A DNA stretch of 64,000 bases from Burkholderia savannae (lineage in GTDB: Bacteria; Pseudomonadota; Gammaproteobacteria; Burkholderiales; Burkholderiaceae). A program made the translations under genes and the position numbers. The stretch covers positions 868,001-932,000 of the forward strand of contig NZ_CP013417.1 of assembly GCF_001524445.2 (NCBI RefSeq), in the 5' to 3' direction. Shown here one piece after another: positions 1-8,804 of this stretch. Under the pieces are notes generated by a model. It searched no databases. It was not told the origin of the DNA and worked only from the letters and a program-made list of their open reading frames with translations. Each line of letters begins with the position of its first letter. Positions within the stretch are counted from its first letter, which is position 1.

Positions 1-37
1 GCCGGGCCTGCTGCAGCGCCTCTTCGGCTCCAAGTAA
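1..37 (+). CDS. minD: MinD septum-site ATPase, C-terminal end only
   Basis: Only the last 11 codons are in the window, read in the second frame and ending LLQRLFGSK before TAA. This basic, amphipathic tail fits the membrane-targeting helix of MinD. The identification rests mainly on position: the next gene, 12 bp downstream, is minE, and minD-minE is the usual order. MinD is the ATPase that recruits MinC to the membrane to block division at the poles. Confidence 0.75.
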   Translation, partial: PGLLQRLFGSK

Positions 38-49
38 CGGAGGCGCGTC

Positions 50-304
50 ATGTCGATTCTGTCGTTTCTGCTCGGTGAAAAGAAGAAGTCCGCGGCCGTC
101 GCGAAGGAGCGCTTGCAGCTCATCATCGCGCACGAACGCGTGGGCGGCCGCCCGCCCGCCGATTATCTGCCTGCGCTGCAAAAGGAACTCGTCGCGGTCA
201 TTTCGAAGTACGTGAAGATTTCGAACGATGACATCCGCGTGAGCCTCGAGCGCCAGGACGATCTGGAAGTGCTCGAAGTGAAGATCGAGATTCCGCAAGC
301 CTGA
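50..304 (+). CDS. minE: MinE, cell division topological specificity factor
   Basis: 84 residues, the usual MinE length. The N-terminal stretch ([15 protein letters not shown]) matches the membrane-binding and MinD-interaction segment, and the C-terminal half ([20 protein letters not shown]) matches the dimerisation domain. MinE stimulates MinD ATP hydrolysis and drives pole-to-pole oscillation so that division occurs at mid-cell. The ATG follows a CGGAGG ribosome-binding site, and the gene sits 12 bp after minD, so the two are surely co-transcribed. Confidence 0.97.
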
Positions 305-471
305 CGCATTTCCCGCCTCATCGCGCGCGGTGCGTGGCCGCCGCGCGAGGCCTTACTTCTCGTTGCACTTTCGGGCCTCCCGTAACGCAGCGTCTGTCCG
401 CCGTTACGCCTTCCCGAGCATTGAATGGATACGCTCTCGTCGCGTATCCAATCACATTCTCGGAGGCAAGG

Positions 472-846
472 ATGTCTTTCTCTCTTCATCGTGTCGTGCT
501 GCCGTTCGTCGTCGCGGGCGGGGGCCTTTGCGCGGTCGCCGCGCCGCTCGCCGCGAGCGCCGGCGAGATCATCGTTGCGCAGGCGGCGCCGGGCGTCGTC
601 GTCGAGCCGGCCGCCGCGGAAGTCGTCGTCGTTGCGCCGAGCGCGCCGCCGCCCGTGCGCTACGAGGTCGTGCCCGAGCCGCGTGTCGGCTATGTGTGGG
701 ATCGCGGCCACTGGCGCTGGGATCATGGCCGCTACGTGTGGATCGCCGGGCATTGGGAAGCCGAGCGCGTCGGCCTGCACTGGGAGCCGGGCCACTGGGC
801 GCAGCGCGGGCCGGGCTGGGTCTGGATTCGCGGCCACTGGGCTTGA
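472..846 (+). CDS. Exported YXWGXW-repeat protein
   Basis: 124 residues. An N-terminal signal peptide (basic start, hydrophobic core, Ala-rich cleavage region near residue 25) is followed by an Ala/Val/Pro-rich linker and then repeated units of the form YVWxxGHW or HWEPGHW through the C-terminal half. These are the YXWGXW repeats found in small exported proteins of proteobacteria. The family's function is unknown. The ATG at 472 was preferred to an upstream start at 334 because GGAGG precedes it and it begins a clean signal peptide. It is 13 bp from the lipoprotein that follows. Confidence 0.75.
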   Translation: MSFSLHRVVLPFVVAGGGLCAVAAPLAASAGEIIVAQAAPGVVVEPAAAEVVVVAPSAPPPVRYEVVPEPRVGYVWDRGHWRWDHGRYVWIAGHWEAERVGLHWEPGHWAQRGPGWVWIRGHWA

Positions 847-859
847 GGAGGGCCGGGCG

Positions 860-970
860 ATGAAACGAACCTTGTTCGCGCTTGCGCTCGTCGCGCTGAC
901 GCTGGCCGGCTGCGTCATCGTGCCGGCGCGGCCGGTGTACTACCGGCCGGCGCCCGTCGTGATCTATTGA
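860..970 (+). CDS. Tiny lipoprotein
   Basis: A 36-residue ORF consisting of a lipoprotein signal (basic start, hydrophobic LFALALVALTLAGC with the lipobox LAGC) and a short Pro/Tyr-rich mature tail ending in VVIY. It lies 13 bp after the YXWGXW-repeat gene, and both are probably expressed together as envelope proteins. Its stop codon overlaps the 3' end of the convergent ClC gene by a few bases. It is below the size cut-off of many gene callers. Confidence 0.6.
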   Translation: MKRTLFALALVALTLAGCVIVPARPVYYRPAPVVIY

Positions 971-2625
971 GCCGGGCGATGCGGCGGCTCGCGATGCGGT
1001 GCGCCGTTCGACTGCGGCGGGGAGGCGTCGGCGCGCGCCGTCGGCTCGCCGTCTGCGTCGAGCGCCGAAGCCGAGTCCGCTTGCGCGAGCGGGGCCGCAC
1101 GCGAGGCGTCGGCCTCGCTCGCCGCATCGGCGGCGTGCGTCGCGGCATTCGCGCCGCCGAGCTTTTCCATCGTCGCCGTATCGTTCGCGTCGGCGGCCGG
1201 CGTGCCGTCGTCGCGCAGCGTATCGAGCGGATCGGCGGGCGCCGACTCGGCGTCTTCGGGCATCTTGAGCGCCGTGATGCCGGTGTGCGCGGGAGCGGCG
1301 GCGGCGGGCGCGGCCGCCGCGTGCTTCGGCTGCGGCGGCTTCAGATAGCGCTCGGCGAGCGTTTCGTAGAGGGGCGGCACGAACAGGCGCGACACGCGGC
1401 TCGCGATCAGCGCGGTCGCCATCAGCGAGATCACGAGCGCGTGGCCGTTGATCATCTCCATCACGATCACGAACGACGTGATCGGCGATTGCGTGACGGC
1501 CGCGAGATAGCCGACCATCGCGAGGGCGATCAGCATCGGCAGATGCATCCCGCTGAACACGTAGTGCAGCAGATTGCCGAAGCCCGCGCCGATCGACAGC
1601 GACGGCGCGAAGATCCCGCCCGGAATCCCGGGCAGATACGACGCGACCATCGAAGCCATTTTGAGCAACGGATACAGGACGGGCAGTTGTTCGCGGCCGT
1701 CGAGGAGCCCGCGCGCCTGCGCGTAGCCGCTGCCGAACGTCGTGCCGCCGGATGCGACGCCGACGGCGGCGATCGCGACGCCGCACGCCGCCGCGAACAC
1801 GATCGGACGCTCGCGGTAGAGCGTCAGCAGCCGCGCGGGCAGCCAGCGGCCGGTGTTGAGCAGCAGCCAGCCGAACAGGCCGCCTGCGACGCCCGTGACG
1901 AGCGCCGTGAGCAGCACGGCGGGCGCGAGCATTTTCGGAAATTGCAGGCCGATGTCGATCGTGCCGAAGTACGTGTAGTTGCCGTTCATGCCGAGCGCGA
2001 TCACGCCGGCGATGATGATCGCGGTGATGAGCACGCCGCTCGCGCGCGCCGAGAAGCTGCGGCTCAACTCCTCGATTGCGAACACGATTCCCGCGAGCGG
2101 CGTGTTGAACGCCGCGGACAGGCCCGCCGCCGCGCCCGCGAGCACGAGCTGCCGTTCGATCAGCGCGTTCGAGCGCGGGTAGAAGCGGCGCAGGTTGAAC
2201 ATCAGCGATGCGCCGATCTGCACGGTCGGCCCTTCGCGGCCGATCGTGAAGCCGCCGACGATGCCGAGCCACGAGATCAGGATCTTGCCGAACAGGATGC
2301 GCAGCGTTAGCAACCGCGAGCCGAACGCGCTAGGCTGTGCGTGCAGCGTGGCGATCACCTGAGGAATCCCGCTGCCTTCCGCGCCGCGAAAGAAGCGGCG
2401 CGTGAGCCAGACGGACAGCGCGGCGACGGCGGGCGTCAGCAGGAACGGCAGCCACGGGCGGCCGCGCTCGAGCGTGCGGAACGCATCGTAGCCCCAATCG
2501 ATGAGCCGCGCATACATGACGGCCATCAGGCCCACCGCGATCGCGCCGAGCCAGAACACGCCGTACTGGCGCCAGATCCGCTGCGTGCGGCGCGTGAGAG
2601 TTGGAATCAGGCGAGGGCGTTGCAT
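964..2625 (-). CDS. ClC-family chloride channel / Cl-/H+ antiporter
   Basis: About 553 residues from the ATG at 2625; a second in-frame ATG at 2643 would add six residues. The three ClC signature segments are present: GSGIP (about residues 84-88), GREGP (about 129-133, containing the gating glutamate) and GGIFAP later in the chain. FAIEE follows the second segment, matching the internal proton-transfer glutamate of exchangers, which favours Cl-/H+ antiport over a pure channel. Many transmembrane helices are evident. The C-terminal 130 or so residues are Ala/Pro/Asp-rich, poorly conserved and probably a disordered cytoplasmic tail. No CBS domains were seen. Confidence 0.92.
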   Translation of the reverse strand: MQRPRLIPTLTRRTQRIWRQYGVFWLGAIAVGLMAVMYARLIDWGYDAFRTLERGRPWLPFLLTPAVAALSVWLTRRFFRGAEGSGIPQVIATLHAQPSAFGSRLLTLRILFGKILISWLGIVGGFTIGREGPTVQIGASLMFNLRRFYPRSNALIERQLVLAGAAAGLSAAFNTPLAGIVFAIEELSRSFSARASGVLITAIIIAGVIALGMNGNYTYFGTIDIGLQFPKMLAPAVLLTALVTGVAGGLFGWLLLNTGRWLPARLLTLYRERPIVFAAACGVAIAAVGVASGGTTFGSGYAQARGLLDGREQLPVLYPLLKMASMVASYLPGIPGGIFAPSLSIGAGFGNLLHYVFSGMHLPMLIALAMVGYLAAVTQSPITSFVIVMEMINGHALVISLMATALIASRVSRLFVPPLYETLAERYLKPPQPKHAAAAPAAAAPAHTGITALKMPEDAESAPADPLDTLRDDGTPAADANDTATMEKLGGANAATHAADAASEADASRAAPLAQADSASALDADGEPTARADASPPQSNGAPHREPPHRPAQ

Positions 2626-2776
2626 GGGCAGTGATGCGAGCAAAAACGAAATTATAAGGAGCGCAATGCATGGCCGCGACGACGTCGAGTGATCGTAATT
2701 TGATTGTAATTTTTGTCTTCTGCGATTCGATCTAATTAGAATGCCAAACTAACAAGCTGGAGACATCCACATACAA

Positions 2777-3799
2777 ATGAAACGTATTCTCATTGTGAAG
2801 GTGACATCGCTCGGCGATGTCGTGCAGACGCTGCCCGTCGTCGCGGACATCCATCGCGCGTTTCCGGGCGTGCAGGTGGATTGGGCCGTCGACGAATCGT
2901 GCGCCGACGTCGTGCGCTGGAGCACCGGCGTGAGCCGCGTGCTGTGCGCGCCGCTGCGGCGTTTCAAGAAGGCGCGCAGCCGCGCGGACCTGCAGGTGAT
3001 CGCGGCTTCGATCGGCGAGCTGCGCGCATACCGTTACGATGCGGTGATCGACCTTCACGGAGTCTACAAAAGCGCGATCATTTCGTTTCTCGCGCGCGCG
3101 CGCCGGCGCTACGGCTACCGGAATCAGGATCTCGGCGAGCTCGGCGCGATGTTCGCGTACAACGGGCGCTTCGGCCCGCGCCCCGCTTGCGATGCGTGGC
3201 ACGGCATGCGCGTGAGCGCCGGCGAGGCGCTCGGCTACGAGCCGCAGGGCCGCGCCGATTACCTGCTCGAAGTGCCGCCGGAGTCGCGCGAGCCGCATAC
3301 GGCGCCGCTCGCGGCGTACGCGGAGCCGGCCGGGCCGTATGCGCTGTTCTTTCACGCGACGTCGAACGACGACAAGCGCTGGCCGGCCGATCACTGGGGC
3401 GCGCTCGCGCGCGAGATGCTCGCCCGCGGGCTGCACGTGCTGCTGCCGTGGGGTGGCGAGCACGAGCGCGAGGAGGCGCAGCGGATCGCCGCGCACGCGC
3501 CGGGCGCCGTCGTGCTGCCCAAGCTGACGCTCACGGACGTCGCGCGCAAGATCGATCGCGCGACGCTCGTCGTCGGCGTCGATACCGGCTTCGTTCACAT
3601 GTCGCACGCGCTCGAGAAGCCGACCGTCATGATCTTTCGCGCGACGTCGCGCCAGCATCTGGGCGTGGGCGGCGCGCCACAGTCGCTGTCGATCGGGGAC
3701 GAAGGCTCCACGCCGAGCGTCGACGACGTGCTCGGCGCGGTCGAGCGCGTCTATCCGGCGGGCACGATGGAGGAGCCGCGGCGCGTCGCCGCGATGTAG
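2777..3799 (+). CDS. waaC: Lipopolysaccharide heptosyltransferase I
   Basis: 340 residues, normal for WaaC. It starts MKRILIVKVTSLGDVVQTLP, the classic GT9 nucleotide-sugar-binding N-terminus, and has the C-terminal acceptor/donor region with VVGVDTGFVHMSHALEKPTV. It transfers L-glycero-D-manno-heptose from ADP-heptose to the Kdo region of lipid A on the cytoplasmic side of the inner membrane, the first step of inner-core assembly. A GGAG motif lies 17 bp upstream of the ATG. It is divergent from the ClC gene, with about 150 bp of AT-rich promoter DNA between them. Confidence 0.95.
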   Translation: MKRILIVKVTSLGDVVQTLPVVADIHRAFPGVQVDWAVDESCADVVRWSTGVSRVLCAPLRRFKKARSRADLQVIAASIGELRAYRYDAVIDLHGVYKSAIISFLARARRRYGYRNQDLGELGAMFAYNGRFGPRPACDAWHGMRVSAGEALGYEPQGRADYLLEVPPESREPHTAPLAAYAEPAGPYALFFHATSNDDKRWPADHWGALAREMLARGLHVLLPWGGEHEREEAQRIAAHAPGAVVLPKLTLTDVARKIDRATLVVGVDTGFVHMSHALEKPTVMIFRATSRQHLGVGGAPQSLSIGDEGSTPSVDDVLGAVERVYPAGTMEEPRRVAAM

Positions 3800-3842
3800 G
3801 CGTGCGCGGGCATGCGCGGCCCGTTCGCCGGGCGCGGCGCGC

Positions 3843-4025
3843 TCAAGACATCAGTAATTCGAACGCGATCACGGCCGCAATGGCCGCGAGGTTCGCGGCG
3901 AGCGCTTCGAGCGCGATGCCGAGCCAGCTTTTCGGCCTGAAGTGCGCGGCAAGCAGCAGCGCGCCGCCGAGCGACAGCGCGAGAATCAACACGAGATCGG
4001 AGTTTTGCAGGCGAATGAGGTCCAT
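3843..4025 (-). CDS. Small membrane protein, unknown function
   Basis: 60 residues with two hydrophobic stretches (about 10-27 and 42-58) separated by a short basic HFRPKSW loop, so it is probably a two-helix inner-membrane hairpin. The reading frame has strong GC bias at third positions and an AGGAG-like site precedes the ATG. I do not recognise a family. It lies between waaC (convergent) and the MFS transporter gene on the same strand. Confidence 0.55.
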   Translation of the reverse strand: MDLIRLQNSDLVLILALSLGGALLLAAHFRPKSWLGIALEALAANLAAIAAVIAFELLMS

Positions 4026-4201
4026 CGCGGCGGCTCCTGTCGGCTGATGCCGAATGCGTCGCGCTCGCCGCGCTGCGCGGCAGGTGTTCGTCCATCGAGT
4101 ATAGACACGGCGACGCGTAACGAAAACGCGGCCGGCCGCCGCTCGTTCGACGCGGGCGGGGGCACGATCCGGATCGCGCGGCCCGCCCGTCGCTCGCGCG
4201 T

Positions 4202-5515
4202 TCAGGTCAGCTTCGCGTCGCGCGTCTCGCGCATCAGCAGCACGCCGACGAGGCTGATCGCCGCCGCGACCGACACGTAGCCGCCTACCCACGCGAGCCC
4301 GCCGCGCGCGGCGAGCAGCTGCGCGATGTACGGCGCGATCGACGCGCCGAGGATGCCGCCCAGGTTGTACGCGACGCCCGCGCCCGTGTAGCGGACGTTG
4401 GTCGGAAACAGTTCCGGCAGCAGTGCGCCCATCGGCGCGAACGTCACTCCCATCAAGAACAGCTCGATCGTCAGGAACAGCGCGACGAACGCCGTCGAGC
4501 CGCTGCCGAGAAGGGGCGCCATCGTGAAGCCCGACAGCAGCGCGGCGATCGAGCCCGCGATCAGCACAGGCTTGCGGCCGAAGCGGTCGGCGGCCGCGGC
4601 GGCGAGCGGCGTCGCGAGCGCCATGAACAGCACCGCGAAGCACAGCAGGCCGAGAAAGCTCTGGCGCGAGAAATGCAGCGTCGCGACGCCGTACGACAGC
4701 GAGAACACCGTCGAGATGTAAAAGAGCGTGTAGCAGACGACCATCGCGAGCGCGCCGAGCAGCGTCGGCCGCCAGTGGTGCGCGACGAGCGCGGCGATCG
4801 GCACGCGCACGCGCTCGTGCCGGTCGAGCGCGGCCTGGAATGCGGGCGTCTCGGCGATCTTCAGGCGCACGTACAGGCCGACCGCGACGAGCGCCGCGCT
4901 CACGAGAAACGGAATGCGCCAGCCCCACGAGCGGAACTGCTCGTCGGACAGCGTGAGCGCGAGCGCGAAGAAGAGGCCGTTCGATGCGAGAAAGCCGATC
5001 GACGGGCCGAGCTGCGGGAACATCCCGAACCAGCCGCGCTTGCCGGCGGGCGCGTGCTCGGTCGCGAGGAGCGCGGCGCCGCCCCATTCGCCGCCGAGGC
5101 CGATGCCCTGGCCGAAGCGCAGCACGCAGAGCAGCACCGGCGCGAGCGCGCCGATCGCGTCGTAGCCGGGCACGAGGCCGATCGCCGTCGTCGACACGCC
5201 CATCACGAGCAGCGACGCGACGAGCGTCGATTTGCGGCCGATCCGGTCGCCGAAGTGGCCGAACAGGAACGAGCCGATCGGCCGCGCGATGAACGCGATG
5301 CCGAACGTGACGAACGCGGACAGCGCCTGCGCGGTCGCCGAGCCGTGCGGGAAGAACACGGGACCGATCACGAGCGCGGCGGCCGTCGCGTATACGTAGA
5401 AGTCGTAGAACTCGATCGCCGTGCCGATGAAGCTCGCGAACACGATGCGCCGATGGCTCGTCGTGCCGGCTGCGCGCGGCGCGGCGGCGGAAGCGGAAAG
5501 ACGGGTATCCGACAT
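4202..5515 (-). CDS. MFS transporter, MHS (metabolite:H+ symporter) type
   Basis: 437 residues from the ATG at 5515. The first half contains GTAIEFYDFYVY in helix 1 and the loop 2-3 motif GHFGDRIGRK; the second half repeats this as DRFGRK. This layout, with twelve predicted helices and no long insert, is typical of the MHS family (ShiA, ProP, KgtP, YhjE relatives), which imports organic acids or related solutes by proton symport. The substrate cannot be read from the sequence. The frame extends upstream to 5674, but that part is basic, low-complexity and without membrane character, so I rejected it. Confidence 0.9.
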   Translation of the reverse strand: MSDTRLSASAAAPRAAGTTSHRRIVFASFIGTAIEFYDFYVYATAAALVIGPVFFPHGSATAQALSAFVTFGIAFIARPIGSFLFGHFGDRIGRKSTLVASLLVMGVSTTAIGLVPGYDAIGALAPVLLCVLRFGQGIGLGGEWGGAALLATEHAPAGKRGWFGMFPQLGPSIGFLASNGLFFALALTLSDEQFRSWGWRIPFLVSAALVAVGLYVRLKIAETPAFQAALDRHERVRVPIAALVAHHWRPTLLGALAMVVCYTLFYISTVFSLSYGVATLHFSRQSFLGLLCFAVLFMALATPLAAAAADRFGRKPVLIAGSIAALLSGFTMAPLLGSGSTAFVALFLTIELFLMGVTFAPMGALLPELFPTNVRYTGAGVAYNLGGILGASIAPYIAQLLAARGGLAWVGGYVSVAAAISLVGVLLMRETRDAKLT

Positions 5516-5868
5516 GCGGGTCTCCGGTTGTGGCGGTACGACGCCCGGCGGCTCGCGCATCGCTCGTCGCGCGCGAGCGGCGGCCGTCGCTCCTTGATTC
5601 GAATCGAGAGTCGGGTGCGACGCGAAGCGGGCGGCGCATGCCGGCGGTTCGCGCGCGGCCGTGCGACGGCGCACGCCATGCCCATGCGGGCCTTTGCGTG
5701 CCCGCGTGTCGTCGATGCGTGGCGCGGCTTGCCGGATAGGCGCGACGCGCTAGCGGGCCTTGCGGCCGAACGGGGTGCGGGAAATTATAGCGACGCGGGC
5801 GCGAGCCGTCGCGCCGCGTGCGGCGGCGCGCGGGCGGACGGGAACGGCGGTTCGCGCCCGCGTCCGGT
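5516..5868. other. Intergenic region between the MFS and TonB-C-like genes
   Basis: About 350 bp with no convincing ORF. It must hold the promoter of the leftward MFS gene near 5516-5650 and the transcription end of the leftward lipoprotein gene. The only AT-rich patch is around 5780-5792. Confidence 0.4.
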
Positions 5869-6363
5869 TCAGTTGAGCGTCTGCGCTTGCGGCGCCGCTT
5901 TCGTGCGCAACTGGAACTGGCCGTTGTCGTTGAAGAGCCAGGTTTCCATCAATTCGACCTGGCCGCGCCCGTCGAGCATCTTCGCGGGCGGCGGCGGCAG
6001 CGGCGCGGCGCGGCGCAGCGACGCGAGCGCGATGCCTTCCGCTTCGTCGTCGCCGTTGCTGCGATAGACGGCCGATTTCACGAGCTGCCCGTTGCGATCG
6101 ACGGTGAACGCGACGACCACGAGCGAGCGCAGCATCGCCTGGGGCGTGCCGCGCAGGATGCGATCCGAATTGCGATTGGCGATGCGCTCGGCGACGGCCG
6201 CACGGTATTCGGTGGCGCTCATCGACGGCACGCTCGGCACGACGACTGCGCCGTGCGGCGGCGGCAGCGTGATCGTGCATGCGGCGAGCGCGGCCGCGCA
6301 CGCGGACAACACCGCGCCGCGCCATGCGGTTCGGATTCGGACGGAGTCGGAGCGCGTCGTCAT
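5869..6363 (-). CDS. Lipoprotein with TonB-C-like domain
   Basis: 164 residues. A basic start and hydrophobic segment end in the lipobox LAAC (Cys about residue 29), then a Pro-rich spacer, then a domain of about 100 residues with the TonB C-terminal pattern: VVVAFTVDRNGQLVKSAVYRSNGDDEAE, then ALASLRRAAPLPPPP, then a final beta strand (WLFNDNGQFQL). Such stand-alone domains are thought to bind periplasmic or outer-membrane partners. Lipidation, rather than an inner-membrane anchor, argues against it being an energising TonB. No exbBD genes are nearby. Confidence 0.75.
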   Translation of the reverse strand: MTTRSDSVRIRTAWRGAVLSACAAALAACTITLPPPHGAVVVPSVPSMSATEYRAAVAERIANRNSDRILRGTPQAMLRSLVVVAFTVDRNGQLVKSAVYRSNGDDEAEGIALASLRRAAPLPPPPAKMLDGRGQVELMETWLFNDNGQFQLRTKAAPQAQTLN

Positions 6364-7036
6364 GATCGCCTCCCTGGGGATCGGCGGAGCACCGATTTCA
6401 TGATAGGTCCGCGCGCTCGGCGGTGCATCGGGACAAACGATCGACGTGATCGCGAGAACCGGTTCGCCCCCGCCGCGTAATCGCTCCGTTCGCGGTGGCG
6501 GCCGCGTTTGCGCTCGCGGCGTAAGGCAATTGTCGCCGCGGCGATGTCGACGAGGCGGTGACGTGGAGCCGCCTCGCGTCGCCGCCGATCGAGCGCCGAA
6601 TCGTGTGCTCGCGGTCGCATCGATCGAGAGGTTTCTTCAAGCCGCTATCGGCGGCAGCCGGAAGTTCGTGCTGGTGCGAGCGATGTCCGAAGCGATATCC
6701 GATGCGCGCCCTTCGACAATGCGACGATGCGATATGGCGGCGCTCGCCGTGCCGCGCGATTTCGCCGTCGAACGGAGCGAATCTGCGCGGCTTGTTCGAT
6801 CCGCGCCGCGCTCGAAAGCGGGTTTTCGACCGGCACCGTCGCGCCGAACACGAAACGCATGCGCTCACGCCGGCGGTTTCGTCGGCGAAGCCGCGACGCA
6901 TCGGCACCGGCACCGGCATCGGCTGCGGCTTCGGCTTCGGCATGCGCGATGCGCGATGCGCGATGCGCGTTGATCGCCTTTCCCGATCCGTAATAGGATG
7001 GCCCATCCTCGATTGTCCACCAACGAAGAGAGCGCA
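6364..7036. repeat. Gene-free region with back-to-back short tandem repeats
   Basis: No supportable gene. At 6902-6943 there are seven hexamers of form CGGCNN, followed directly at 6941-6968 by heptamers CATGCGC then GATGCGC three times. These simple repeats lie just upstream of the GFA gene at 7037, whose promoter region is about 6970-7030. Confidence 0.6.
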
Positions 7037-7507
7037 ATGGAAGACTGGAAATTGCCCTGGACGGGCGGATGCCGCTGCGCAAGGCTGCGCTTCGAGATCA
7101 CCGCACCGCCGCTGCTGACGATGGCGTGTCACTGCACCGGTTGCCAGAAGATGAGCGCAAGCGCCTTCTCGCTGTCGATGGCGATTCCCACGCAGGGTTT
7201 TCGCGTGACTGAAGGCGAGCCGGTTGTCGGCGGCCTGCACGGCGAGCAGATCCGTCACCGGCATTGTGACTGGTGCAAGAGCTGGGTGTTCACCGAGCTC
7301 GAACCCAGCATGGGATTCGTCAACGTTCGCCCGTCGATGCTCGACGATTTCGGATGGTTCACCCCTTACGTCGAGACCTATACCAGCGAGGCGCTGCCTT
7401 GGGCGAGGACCGGCGCGATGCACGGTTTCGCGACGTTTCCGCCGCTCGAGGATTATGGCCCGATCGCCGCCGAGTTCGCGCGGAAGGGGCCACGCCCTGG
7501 GCGATAG
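7037..7507 (+). CDS. GFA-family (CENP-V/GFA domain) zinc protein
   Basis: 156 residues. The N-terminus has GGCRCARLRF, followed by CHCTGCQK and later HCDWCKSW, which are the cysteine pairs that bind zinc in the GFA fold (glutathione-dependent formaldehyde-activating enzyme family). Most family members have no proven activity, so a role in formaldehyde handling should not be assumed. The ATG at 7037 is preceded by GAGAGCG; the longer start at 6998 adds nothing conserved. Confidence 0.88.
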   Translation: MEDWKLPWTGGCRCARLRFEITAPPLLTMACHCTGCQKMSASAFSLSMAIPTQGFRVTEGEPVVGGLHGEQIRHRHCDWCKSWVFTELEPSMGFVNVRPSMLDDFGWFTPYVETYTSEALPWARTGAMHGFATFPPLEDYGPIAAEFARKGPRPGR

Positions 7508-8018
7508 GCGGCACATCATGGGCCGCCGCCGGGAGATCGATGCGAGGTTCTCATCCCGTGCGGCGCGCGACGGGAATCGTCGCGCTCGTGCTCGGTGGCT
7601 TCGCGGCGCGATGCGCGAGCCGAGGAACCGCCGCGGGGAGCGAGCGATTCGCGATAGAGGCTCGTTGCTCGTTCGCGAAGGACGGTCTTCCCGAATTCGC
7701 GGTCGATCGTTTCCGGTTCGTTTCCGATGTGTTTCCTGCGGCCTCGAATCGTTTCGCACATCGACGTCGCCATTGTGTTGCGAGCCCCCGGCCGGAGTTT
7801 GTTGATCGCGCGCGCAACGCGGACATGCGCGTTGCGCGAAGAACGCATTCGCAGGCGTGCCGATCAGTGCGGCGAAAGCCCCAGCGTTCGTGTCGCAGGC
7901 GATCGCGCGCCAGCGCGACGACGGAAACGCCGCGCGGGGCGCAAGCGCCCGAGCCGCTCACCGGGAATCGCGTGGCGGCCGGGCGCCGAACGCTCGTCCG
8001 CGCCGCCTTCACTCGCGC
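7508..8018. other. Intergenic region without a recognisable gene
   Basis: About 510 bp. Open frames exist on both strands, but their translations are Arg/Ala-rich and low in hydrophobic order, as expected from GC-rich non-coding DNA. I see no RNA gene or repeat. Confidence 0.4.
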
Positions 8019-8393
8019 CTATTCGCAACGTTTCATCTTCAGGACGCGCGAAACCTGACCAGTCGTGAACCCGCTGTTGCGCACAAAAGGCGTGCAGTCG
8101 AGCGGTGCGGTCAACGATTCGCTGACGGCAAACAGGCCGATGAAACGAAACGCGTCCGTCTCCATCTTGATGAACACGGGAATGGCGCCGCCCTGATTGG
8201 CGAGCGTCCTGCCGGCGGCTCTTGCCGAAGCGCTGCCGTCGCAGATGATGACATCGGGCGCTTGCGGATTGAGATCCGTCCGCAGGCAGGCGGCGACGAC
8301 CTTGCCGTTCTTCGTGGGCAAAAACGCCTGCTTGCTGCCGCCGCAGGCCGTGTGGATGAATTCGCGCGTGTAGTTCTTGTTGATTTCAAACAT
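8019..8393 (-). CDS. Conserved-looking small protein, unknown function
   Basis: 124 residues with a balanced composition unlike the surrounding shadow frames. It begins MFEINKNYTREFI, has a central alternating pattern (LPTKNGKVVAACL, then APDVIICDG, then IPVFIK and FRFIGLFAV) and ends with QVSRVLKMKR. The succession of strands ending in a basic segment loosely recalls the small SRA/PUA-like domains attached to some restriction endonucleases; this is a weak impression only. It probably shares a transcript with the gene at 8529-8804, which lies 135 bp upstream on the same strand. Confidence 0.55.
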   Translation of the reverse strand: MFEINKNYTREFIHTACGGSKQAFLPTKNGKVVAACLRTDLNPQAPDVIICDGSASARAAGRTLANQGGAIPVFIKMETDAFRFIGLFAVSESLTAPLDCTPFVRNSGFTTGQVSRVLKMKRCE

Positions 8394-8528
8394 GTCGATG
8401 CTCCAGATTCGTCAAATGCAATGCATGCGAGCGGGCATGCCCGTGAATCAAAATCGCTCGAGCCGTCCGGCGCGTGTTGCGGCGATGCACATGTTGCCTC
8501 TCACGCGTTCGGCGACGCGCGCTCGAAA

Positions 8529-8804
8529 TCAGGATCGCCGGCTCGGCCGCCCGACGCTCTCCCGCGCGATCAATTCGCTCAGGATGCGCAGCAGGACTTT
8601 TCCTTTCCGCGTGATCGAGAACTTGGGCGCGCCCTTTTCCCGATCGATCAGTTCCGCCAGCCCTGCGTCGCGGAGCATCGTCATGTCGAGCGTTCCCCGC
8701 TCGATTTCGACGGGCGCATGTTCGAGCAGCATCAGCGCCGCCATTTCATGCGCGCTCAGCCGCGGCATGTTCGCCGGCACCGAATTTCCATGGAACTCGT
8801 TCAT
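8529..8804 (-). CDS. Small winged-helix-like protein, unknown function
   Basis: 91 residues from the ATG at 8804, which has AAGGATT seven bases upstream. The order is: a helix-rich segment (LSAHEMAALMLLEHAP), a second (LDMTMLRDAGLAELIDRE), then a strand-like FSITRKGKVLLRILSEL. An HTH followed by a basic FSITRKG wing is common in winged-helix DNA-binding proteins, so regulation is possible. A start at 8849 would add an unlikely Cys-rich leader. Confidence 0.5.
   Translation of the reverse strand: MNEFHGNSVPANMPRLSAHEMAALMLLEHAPVEIERGTLDMTMLRDAGLAELIDREKGAPKFSITRKGKVLLRILSELIARESVGRPSRRS

Noticed and set aside
334-471. Upstream extension of the YXWGXW protein
   Set aside because: Adds 46 residues with no conserved pattern in front of a clean signal peptide with its own ribosome-binding site.
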